A stretch of 35,371 nucleotides of DNA from assembly GCA_016189945.1 (NCBI GenBank), contig JACPRN010000179.1, positions 1 through 35,371 of the forward strand, read 5' to 3'. Every line of letters starts with the position of its first letter. Within the stretch, counting starts at the first letter, position 1. Source of the DNA: Betaproteobacteria bacterium (GTDB lineage: Bacteria > Pseudomonadota > Gammaproteobacteria > Burkholderiales > SG8-39). The position numbers were made by a program, and so were the translations under genes. Shown piece by piece: positions 24,994 through 31,672 of this stretch. Under the pieces are notes generated by a model. The model was not told the DNA's origin. It was given only the letters and a program-made list of their open reading frames with translations, and ran no database searches.

Positions 24994-26262
24994 TCAGGAT
25001 CTGGCGGACCCAGCAGCCAGCACATCCGCCACGGTATAGAAGGAGCCAAACACCACAATTCTAGCATCATCGCCTGCGCGATTGCGGGCAATGGCATAGG
25101 CCGCACGCGGCGAATCGCAGGCGATCACCTCCCCCCCCGCGCCCGCCGAGCGGATCGCCTGGGCGACTGCCGCCGCGCTTGCGCCGCGCGGTCCGTCGAG
25201 GCTCACCGCGTACCAGGCGCTCACGCGCCCCGCGAGCGCCCGGCTGACCGCAGCGATGTCCTTGTCGCGCAGCATTCCCAGCACCGCATAGGTGTCGCGA
25301 AAGAACCCCATCTCCGACAGGTTGTGCGCCAGCACCGCCGCGGCCTGCGGATTGTGCGCGACATCGAGCACGACGGCCGGTCTGCCCGGGAGCACCTGGA
25401 AACGCGCCGGGAGCGCAACCGACGCCAATCCCCCGCTGACCGCCTGCGGCCCGACCGGAAGCAGAGCGCGCAGCGCATCGAGCGCAGCGACGCTCGCGGC
25501 TGCATTCTGGAGCTGCGCCGCTCCCCGGAGCGCCGGGAAGGCGAGCCCGTCGACACGGGAGTCGCGATTCCAGCACGACCAGTGTTCGCCCAGGGCCGAC
25601 CAGCCGAAATCGCGGCCAGCCAGGCGCAAATCGGCGCCGATCGCCGCGGCGCGCTCGAGCACGCTCGAGGGCGCCGCCAAGTCGGAGACGATCGCGGGCT
25701 TTCCGCGGCGGAAGATCCCGGCCTTCTCCGCGCCGATCGCCTCGCGCGTACTTCCCAGGTATTCGGTGTGATCGATGTCCACGCCGGTGACAATGGCGCA
25801 GTCGGTGTCGAACGCGTTGACTGCGTCGAGCCGCCCGCCCATGCCGACCTCGAGCACCAGCGCATCAAGAGGCTCGGAGGCGAAAATAAGCCACGCCGCG
25901 AGCGTGCCGAACTCGAAATAGGTGAGCGCCACCTCGCCGCGGGCCGCTTCCACCTGCTCGAATGCCCGGCACAGGCGCTCGTCGCCGACCGCCGTCCCGT
26001 TCAGGCGCACGCGTTCGTTGTATGCGAGCAGGTGCGGCGAGCTGTACAGGCCCACCCGGTAGCCGCCTGAGCGCAGTATCGATTCCAGCATGGCGCAGGT
26101 CGACCCTTTCCCGTTGGTCCCGGCGACGGTGATGATGGGGCCGGCGAACGAGACGCCAAGGCGCTCCTTCACCCGCATCACCCGGTCCAGGCCGAGCGCG
26201 ATCATTTTCGGGTGAATGCGTTCGATGTACTCGAGCCACTCGGGAAGATTCCTGGAAACCAT
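24994..26262 (-). CDS. folC: Dihydrofolate synthase / folylpolyglutamate synthase
   Basis: FolC adds glutamate to dihydropteroate and extends folate polyglutamates. From the ATG at 26262 (MVSRNLPEWLEYIERIHPK) it is 422 residues. The Mur-ligase-type P-loop is TVAGTNGKGSTCAML, followed by LEVGMGGRLDAVN, IDHTEYLGSTREAIGAEKAGIF and the C-terminal VVLDVAHNPQAA. An upstream in-frame ATG (26286) would add eight residues; I prefer 26262 because of the AGGG just before it and better fit to the family. It is preceded by accD (94-base gap). Confidence 0.95.
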   Translation of the reverse strand: MVSRNLPEWLEYIERIHPKMIALGLDRVMRVKERLGVSFAGPIITVAGTNGKGSTCAMLESILRSGGYRVGLYSSPHLLAYNERVRLNGTAVGDERLCRAFEQVEAARGEVALTYFEFGTLAAWLIFASEPLDALVLEVGMGGRLDAVNAFDTDCAIVTGVDIDHTEYLGSTREAIGAEKAGIFRRGKPAIVSDLAAPSSVLERAAAIGADLRLAGRDFGWSALGEHWSCWNRDSRVDGLAFPALRGAAQLQNAAASVAALDALRALLPVGPQAVSGGLASVALPARFQVLPGRPAVVLDVAHNPQAAAVLAHNLSEMGFFRDTYAVLGMLRDKDIAAVSRALAGRVSAWYAVSLDGPRGASAAAVAQAIRSAGAGGEVIACDSPRAAYAIARNRAGDDARIVVFGSFYTVADVLAAGSARS

Positions 26263-26356
26263 GAAGCCCTGGGTCGTTGTGCGCATTGTCGGCGGCGAAG
26301 GCTTCGCGTACCCGGAGCATTCCCCGGAAATCAGCCTCTCATCCGGGCGATCGGCC

Positions 26357-27220
26357 TCAAGCGCTTGGCTGGCGCAGCAGCAGCGCGAGCAGCGCGGCGA
26401 GCTTGTCGCGCAGGTGGCGGCGGTCGACGATCATGTCGATCGCCCCTTTTTCGAGCAGAAACTCTGCGCGCTGAAACCCTTCGGGCAGCGTCTCCCGCAC
26501 CGTCTGCTCGATGACGCGCGGTCCGGCGAATCCGATCAGCGCCTTCGGCTCGGCGATGACGACGTCGCCGATCATGGCAAAGCTCGCCGACACTCCACCC
26601 ATGGTTGGATCGGTAAGAACCGAAATGAAGGGCAGCCGCCGCGCCGAGAGCTGGGCAAGCGCCGCGGTGGTCTTCGCCATCTGCAGGAGCGAGAGCACGC
26701 CTTCCTGCATGCGCGCGCCGCCGGTGGCCGAAACGCACACCAGCGGCAGGTTCTGGTCCAGGCATGCGCGCACCCCGCGCACGAAACGCTCGCCCACCAC
26801 CGATCCCATGGATCCGCCCATGAATTCGAACTCGAACGCCGCAGCGACCAGCGAAATGTTCTTGATCGCGCCCTGGACGATCACGAGCGCATCGCTCTCG
26901 CCGGTGGCCCGGGCGGCTTCTTCCAGGCGGTCGGGATAGCGCTTGCTGTCCTTGAACTTGAGCGCGTCGATCGGAACCACTTCGGCGCCGATTTCGAAGC
27001 GTCCCTCGGTGTCGAGCAGCATGTCGATCCGCTGGCGCGCGCTGATGCGGTTGTGATAGACGCATTTGGGGCAAACGCTGGCATTTTTTTCCAGGTCGGC
27101 GCCATACAGCGTCGCCCCGCAAGCGGGGCACTTGCTCCACAGCCCCTCGGGCACATTCTTCTTCGGTCCCGAGCCGGTGCGCTGAATCTTGGGCGGCAGC
27201 AGTTTTTGCAGCCAGCTCAT
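26357..27220 (-). CDS. accD: Acetyl-CoA carboxylase carboxyltransferase subunit beta
   Basis: AccD pairs with AccA to transfer the carboxyl group from biotin to acetyl-CoA, the first step of fatty-acid synthesis. The 287-residue protein has the N-terminal zinc ribbon CPAC-x15-CPKC (about residues 31-53) and the crotonase-like core with [28 protein letters not shown] and [22 protein letters not shown]. It overlaps trpA by 4 bases (ATGA). The trpA-accD-folC order is common in proteobacteria. Confidence 0.97.
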   Translation of the reverse strand: MSWLQKLLPPKIQRTGSGPKKNVPEGLWSKCPACGATLYGADLEKNASVCPKCVYHNRISARQRIDMLLDTEGRFEIGAEVVPIDALKFKDSKRYPDRLEEAARATGESDALVIVQGAIKNISLVAAAFEFEFMGGSMGSVVGERFVRGVRACLDQNLPLVCVSATGGARMQEGVLSLLQMAKTTAALAQLSARRLPFISVLTDPTMGGVSASFAMIGDVVIAEPKALIGFAGPRVIEQTVRETLPEGFQRAEFLLEKGAIDMIVDRRHLRDKLAALLALLLRQPSA

Positions 27221-28011
27221 CGGTCCATGGCCTCGCGTACGCTGCGTACGAAAGCCGCCGCCCTGACGGCCGGATCGCTCGGGTCACCCTCGAGTTCGGC
27301 GATCAGGCGGCTGCCGATGATCGCGGCGTCGGCCACCTCGCACACCGCGCGTGCCGTAGCCCCGTCGCGGATGCCGAACCCGACCCCTACCGGCAGGCTC
27401 GTCTGCGTCCGGATGGCGGCGATTCTCGACCCCAGTGCCGATACATCCAGGTGCGACGCGCCGGTGACGCCGGTGAGCGAGACGTAGTAGAGATAGCCGC
27501 TGGCAAGCTTGGCGATCATCGCGATGCGCTCCGGCGTCGTGGTCGGCGCGAGCAGAAAGATCAGATCCATTCCGGCCTCGCGAACCGCTTGGGCAAAATC
27601 GGCACACTCCTCCGGCGGGTAATCCACCACGATCACGCCGTCCACGCCGGCCGCGCGCGCGCCGTCGACAAACTTCGCCTCGCCTGCAGCCTCGATCGGG
27701 TTCGCATAGCCCATCAGCACCACCGGTGTTGCGTCGTCCCTCGCCCTGAATTCGCTCACCATGGCGAGCACGTCTTCGAGCCCGACGTTGTGCCTGAGAG
27801 CGCACTCGCCGGCGCGCTGGATCACCGGGCCGTCTGCCATCGGATCGGAAAACGGCACGCCAAGCTCGATCACATCGGCGCCCGCGGCAACGATCGCTTG
27901 CATCAACGGGACCGTCGCCCGAGGATTCGGGAATCCCGCGGTCAGAAAGGGAATGAGCGCCTTTTTCCCCTGGCGGCGCAGCGCTTCGAATCGGGATGCG
28001 ATGCGGGACAT
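27217..28011 (-). CDS. trpA: Tryptophan synthase alpha chain
   Basis: This 264-residue TIM barrel cleaves indole-glycerol phosphate to indole and glyceraldehyde 3-phosphate and passes indole to TrpB. The conserved [21 protein letters not shown] contains both catalytic residues, Glu and Asp; VVDYPPEE and the phosphate-binding PVGVGFGI are also seen. It lies 8 bases after the methyltransferase gene, which separates it from trpB, and overlaps accD by 4 bases. Confidence 0.97.
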   Translation of the reverse strand: MSRIASRFEALRRQGKKALIPFLTAGFPNPRATVPLMQAIVAAGADVIELGVPFSDPMADGPVIQRAGECALRHNVGLEDVLAMVSEFRARDDATPVVLMGYANPIEAAGEAKFVDGARAAGVDGVIVVDYPPEECADFAQAVREAGMDLIFLLAPTTTPERIAMIAKLASGYLYYVSLTGVTGASHLDVSALGSRIAAIRTQTSLPVGVGFGIRDGATARAVCEVADAAIIGSRLIAELEGDPSDPAVRAAAFVRSVREAMDR

Positions 28012-28019
28012 GAGGAACT

Positions 28020-28829
28020 CTAGAACAGCCTGAGGTTTGCGCCCGCGCGCAGGGTTTCCTGCGGCTCAAGGGTTCCCGTCGCCTTCGCCAGGCGCGAGCG
28101 CGCCGCAGCAAAATAGTCCTGGTTCAGCTCGAAGCCCGCGTAGGCGCGCGCGTGCCTCGCCGCGGCCACCGCCGCAGTGCCGCTGCCCATGAACGGATCG
28201 AGGATGAGCCCACACGGGGGGCAGCTCGCGAGCACCATGCGCTCGATGATTTCCAGGGGCTTCTGCGTCGGATGGTCCTCGCGTTCCGGGTCCTGGCGGT
28301 GCAGGCGTGTGACGCTCCAGACGTCCTTGGGGTTGTAGCCGATCTCGAGCCACTTTTTGCCCACAAAGATCGAGCGCGAGCGCGCCTTCTTCGTCGCCGC
28401 ATCGTAGGGGATTCGCACGCTGTCCAGGTTGAAATAATACTCGCGCGACTTGGCGAACAAGCCGATCGTATCGTGCACCGACGAGTACTTTCGCGTCGAG
28501 CCGCCCATGCTGGGCACGCGCCGGTCCCAGATGATCTCATTCACCATCAGCATGCGCGTCTTCAGGTAGCAGAACACCTCGGGCGAATGCTGCCAGGTGA
28601 GAAACACGTACAGGCTTGCATTGGCTTTCAGCTTGGGCAGGACCGCATCGATCCAGCGCCGGCTGAAGGCAAAATACTCCTCCCCCGAGAGGCAGTCCGA
28701 ATCATTGCCGTAGTCCTTGCCCAGCCCGTAGGGCGGATCGGCGATCACCAGGTCGACGCTTGCGTCGGCGAGCCGTCCAAGGCCCGCAAACAGGTCCTCG
28801 TTGTAGAGCGAAGCGCTCGGCCCGTTCAA
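28020..28829 (-). CDS. Orphan DNA methyltransferase within the trp operon
   Basis: This is a 269-residue amino-methyltransferase (N6-adenine or N4-cytosine). Catalytic motif [13 protein letters not shown], is at 31-41 and the AdoMet-binding motif [27 protein letters not shown], at about 210-235. The order IV then I is that of the beta class. HPTQKP (186-191) is the usual motif just before it. The overall layout resembles E. coli YhdJ. I place the start at the TTG (28829-28827) overlapping the trpB TGA as TTGA, with GGGAG as ribosome binding site; upstream extension would run into trpB. No restriction enzyme gene is nearby, so it is solitary. A methyltransferase between trpB and trpA is known from other betaproteobacteria. 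The target sequence cannot be read from the protein. Confidence 0.92.
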   Translation of the reverse strand: MNGPSASLYNEDLFAGLGRLADASVDLVIADPPYGLGKDYGNDSDCLSGEEYFAFSRRWIDAVLPKLKANASLYVFLTWQHSPEVFCYLKTRMLMVNEIIWDRRVPSMGGSTRKYSSVHDTIGLFAKSREYYFNLDSVRIPYDAATKKARSRSIFVGKKWLEIGYNPKDVWSVTRLHRQDPEREDHPTQKPLEIIERMVLASCPPCGLILDPFMGSGTAAVAAARHARAYAGFELNQDYFAAARSRLAKATGTLEPQETLRAGANLRLF

Positions 28830-30037
28830 CTTCGCTCCCTCGCGTGTTCCATTACGGTGTGCATGTCCTTGTCGCCGCGCCCGGACAGATTGACGAGCAG
28901 GAGCGCCTCGCGCGGCATCGACGGGGCGATGCGGGCGGCGTAGGCAAGCGCGTGCGCCGATTCGAGCGCCGGGATGATGCCCTCGTAGCGGCACAGATCG
29001 TGAAACGACGCGAGCGCTCCGCGGTCATCGACGGTGACGTACTCGGCCCGCCCCGAATCCTTCAGCCAGGCGTGCTCCGGACCGACGCCGGGGTAATCGA
29101 GCCCCGCTGAAATGGAATGGGTCTCCAGGATCTGCCCATGCCCGTCCTGCAGCACGTAGGTGCGGTTGCCGTGCAACACGCCTGGCTTGCCGGCGGCGAG
29201 CGAGGCCGCGTGTTTGCCGCTCGCAAGCCCGAAGCCCGCCGCCTCGACCCCGATCAGCTTGACTCCGGCGTTCCGGATGTAAGGGTAGAAGATCCCCATG
29301 GCGTTGGAACCCCCGCCCACGCAGGCGATGACCGCGTCGGGCTGGCGGCCGAACATCTCCGCCATCTGCGCCAGGCATTCGCGCCCGATCACCGACTGGA
29401 AATCGCGCACCATCATCGGATAGGGATGCGGACCGGCGACGGTGCCGATGATGTAGAAGGTGTTGGCGACGTTCGTGACCCAGTCGCGCATCGCCTCGTT
29501 GAGCGCGTCCTTGAGCGTTTTCGATCCTGACTCGACCGGCACCACCGAAGCCCCCAGCAGGGCCATCCGCTCGACGTTCGCCGCCTGGCGCTTCACGTCC
29601 TCGGAGCCCATGTAGACCACGCATTGCATGCCGTAGCGAGCGGCCACGGTGGCCGCGGCCACGCCGTGCTGGCCGGCACCGGTCTCGGCGATCACGCGCG
29701 GCTTGGCCATGCGCCGCGCGAGCAGCGCCTGTCCGACCGTGTTGTTGATCTTGTGCGCGCCGGTGTGGTTGAGATCCTCGCGCTTGAGCAGAATCTGCGC
29801 GCCGCCGAGCACCTCCGACCAGCGCTTGGCGTGGTAGATCGGACTGGGGCGCCCGACGTAGTGCTTCAGCTCGTATTCGAACTCGGCGACGAACGCCGGG
29901 TCGTTGCGCGCCCTTTCGTAGGCGCGCTTGAGCGCCTCGAGCGCCTCGATCAGCGTCTCGGAGACGAACACCCCCCCATACGGGCCGAAATGCCCCCGCC
30001 GGTCGGGAAGATCGTATGGAAGGTCATTGATCTGCAC
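28826..30037 (-). CDS. trpB: Tryptophan synthase beta chain, GTG start
   Basis: TrpB condenses indole and serine using pyridoxal phosphate. From the GTG at 30037 it is 403 residues, starting (M)[21 protein letters not shown]. The PLP lysine is in HTGAHKINN, the catalytic glutamate in [10 protein letters not shown], and the phosphate loop is [13 protein letters not shown] seven bases before the GTG is a good ribosome binding site, and no in-frame ATG fits. The start lies inside trpF (14-base overlap), implying coupling. The stop overlaps the methyltransferase TTG. Confidence 0.96.
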   Translation of the reverse strand: MQINDLPYDLPDRRGHFGPYGGVFVSETLIEALEALKRAYERARNDPAFVAEFEYELKHYVGRPSPIYHAKRWSEVLGGAQILLKREDLNHTGAHKINNTVGQALLARRMAKPRVIAETGAGQHGVAAATVAARYGMQCVVYMGSEDVKRQAANVERMALLGASVVPVESGSKTLKDALNEAMRDWVTNVANTFYIIGTVAGPHPYPMMVRDFQSVIGRECLAQMAEMFGRQPDAVIACVGGGSNAMGIFYPYIRNAGVKLIGVEAAGFGLASGKHAASLAAGKPGVLHGNRTYVLQDGHGQILETHSISAGLDYPGVGPEHAWLKDSGRAEYVTVDDRGALASFHDLCRYEGIIPALESAHALAYAARIAPSMPREALLLVNLSGRGDKDMHTVMEHARERS

Positions 30038-30647
30038 ACCTGACTCCCGCGATGAACGCCGCAATCTTCGTTGCTTCCTTGATGCCCTTGCCCGACTCGA
30101 CTCCGCTCGAAACGTCGACCGCGAACGGGCGCACCCGCCGCACCGCCTCACTCACGTTGTCGACGGTGAGGCCGCCCGAAAGGACCAGCGGCCGCTCGAG
30201 GCGCCGCGGCACCAGGTCCCAGTCAAAAGCGGTTCCCGTGCCGCCGTACGCGCTGTCGTGAAAGGCGTCGACCAGCCATGCGGACGCGGCAGCGAAGGGA
30301 GCGAAGTATTCTAGCAAATCCAGCCCGGGTCTCATGCGCGCCGCGCGCAGGTACGGCCGCGCGAACCGCGAGCAAAACTCGGGGCTTTCCTCGCCGTGAA
30401 ACTGCAGCAGCGCGTGCGGAACATGCGCGAGCACGGCTTCGACCTCCTCGATGCCCGGATTCACGAATACGCCGACCGGCGAGACGAACGCGGGCAGCGC
30501 GCGCGCAATGGCGCCGGCGCGCTCGGGCTCGATGAACCGCTCGCTCGGCCGCCAGAAAATGAATCCGATCGCATCGGCTCCCGCGCTCGCAGCCGCTCGG
30601 GCATCGGCCTCGCGCGTGATGCCGCAGATCTTGATGCGAGTTCTCAT
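30024..30647 (-). CDS. trpF: Phosphoribosylanthranilate isomerase
   Basis: This 207-residue TIM barrel isomerises phosphoribosylanthranilate in tryptophan synthesis. The catalytic cysteine is in [12 protein letters not shown] and the catalytic aspartate in [28 protein letters not shown] is also conserved. The ATG at 30647 has GAGG as ribosome binding site. It is the first gene of the trpF-trpB-MTase-trpA-accD-folC-SPOR-cvpA-purF run. Repeat copy 3 ends about 20 bases before its start, so any promoter must lie in or next to the repeat, or transcription comes from truA. Confidence 0.96.
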   Translation of the reverse strand: MRTRIKICGITREADARAAASAGADAIGFIFWRPSERFIEPERAGAIARALPAFVSPVGVFVNPGIEEVEAVLAHVPHALLQFHGEESPEFCSRFARPYLRAARMRPGLDLLEYFAPFAAASAWLVDAFHDSAYGGTGTAFDWDLVPRRLERPLVLSGGLTVDNVSEAVRRVRPFAVDVSSGVESGKGIKEATKIAAFIAGVRCADQ

Positions 30648-30667
30648 GCATTGCCTCGTGTATCAAT

Positions 30668-30797
30668 CCGAATCAGCGGTGCTGGTTTTGCCTTTACTCA
30701 ATCTCATCGTTGTGCAGTGCATTGCACGCAATGCACTGCACAACGATGAGACGTATTTAAGAACCCAAATTGCCACCAAATTTCGTCAACCCTCGTC
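30668..30797 (-). repeat. Dispersed hairpin repeat, copy 3 (truA-trpF spacer), different arms
   Basis: Read on the minus strand it starts GACGAGGGTTGACGA and contains a 24-bp perfect inverted repeat (arms 30751-30728 and 30725-30702, 2-nt spacer). The right flank GAGATTGAGTAAAGGCAAAA then CAGCACC matches copy 2 closely. The arms share TCTC, GTGCAGT and TTGC with copies 1 and 2 but otherwise differ, including an inserted TGCA-like segment, yet remain perfectly complementary. It begins 8 bases after the truA stop, in the sense direction. Confidence 0.8.
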
Positions 30798-30805
30798 TGA
30801 CAATG

Positions 30806-31609
30806 CTAACAATCATCCCCGCCATCGGGCATCTCGAACGGCATCATCCGCGCGAACCCCGGCAGCCCCCACTCGCTTCCGTAGCTTACGCCCGTGAGAT
30901 AGAGCCCGGATGCGGCCATCGTGGGCGCAGCGAGCGTGCGGTCGCGCGATGCGAGCAGCTCCGCAGCCCATTCGGGCGCGCGCTTTCCGTTGCCCACGTA
31001 CAGGAGGCATCCGATTATGTTGCGCACCATGTGGTGCAGGAAAGCATTCGCGCTGATGTCGAACATGAGATAGGGTCCGCGTTGCGCGATTTCGAAGCGC
31101 CGCACGACGCGCACCGGCGTCTTCGCCTGGCACTGCGACGAACGGAATGCGGAAAAATCGTGCTCGCCCACGAGCAGCGCCGCCGCGCGGCGCATCGGAT
31201 CGAGGTCGAGCCGCGCATGGTACCAGCCGCAGCGTCCGGCGGCGAGGGCGGGCCTTACCGGATGGTTGTAGAGGACGTAACGATAGGTTCGCGCGATTGC
31301 GGAATAGCGGGCGTGAAACGCCTGCGGCACTTCGAGCGCCCACTGCAGGGCGATGGCGTCGGGCAGCGCGCTGTTGGCGCCCCGCACCCATGCGGAAGCG
31401 GGACGCTTGGCTTCGGTCTCGAAGTGGGCGACTTGCGCGCAGGCATGCACGCCCGCGTCTGTTCGTCCGGCCCCCACGATCCGCGTCGGCGAGCCGGCAA
31501 TGCGCCCCAGCGCGTGCTCCAGATGATCCTGAATCGTGTTGCCCGCGGGTTGCGACTGCCAGCCATTGAAGCCGGCACCGTCATAGCCCACGCCAATCGC
31601 GATTTTCAT
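30806..31609 (-). CDS. truA: tRNA pseudouridine(38-40) synthase
   Basis: The protein is 267 residues. TruA converts uridines 38-40 of the tRNA anticodon arm to pseudouridine. The catalytic aspartate lies in IVGAGRTDAGVHACAQVAHF; the N-terminus MKIAIGVGYDGAGFNGWQSQP and the later DFSAFRSSQCQ and NAFLHHMVRNIIG are typical. No clear ribosome binding site precedes the ATG, and a strong terminator lies 10-44 bases upstream, so its expression depends on readthrough or on a promoter I could not identify. Confidence 0.97.
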   Translation of the reverse strand: MKIAIGVGYDGAGFNGWQSQPAGNTIQDHLEHALGRIAGSPTRIVGAGRTDAGVHACAQVAHFETEAKRPASAWVRGANSALPDAIALQWALEVPQAFHARYSAIARTYRYVLYNHPVRPALAAGRCGWYHARLDLDPMRRAAALLVGEHDFSAFRSSQCQAKTPVRVVRRFEIAQRGPYLMFDISANAFLHHMVRNIIGCLLYVGNGKRAPEWAAELLASRDRTLAAPTMAASGLYLTGVSYGSEWGLPGFARMMPFEMPDGGDDC

Positions 31610-31618
31610 GCAAAGCCG

Positions 31619-31653
31619 TTGAAAAAGACGATCGGCGCCCGAGGCGCCGATCG
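31619..31653 (-). terminator. Rho-independent terminator after fimV
   Basis: On the minus strand an 11-bp perfect stem CGATCGGCGCC/GGCGCCGATCG (31653-31643 with 31639-31629) has a TCG loop and is followed by TCTTTTTC. It begins 19 bases after the fimV stop and ends 9 bases before the truA ATG. It is the clearest intrinsic terminator in the window. Confidence 0.85.
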
Positions 31654-31672
31654 ATTGATCAGAAACGAGCGT

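Noticed and set aside
28020-28829. Restriction-modification system
   Set aside because: No endonuclease or specificity gene flanks the methyltransferase; neighbours are trpB and trpA.
15184-30797. Repeat family as a CRISPR array or integron attC cassettes
   Set aside because: The copies are 7-8 kb apart, with no spacers, no cas genes, no integrase and no GTTRRRY-type core sites.
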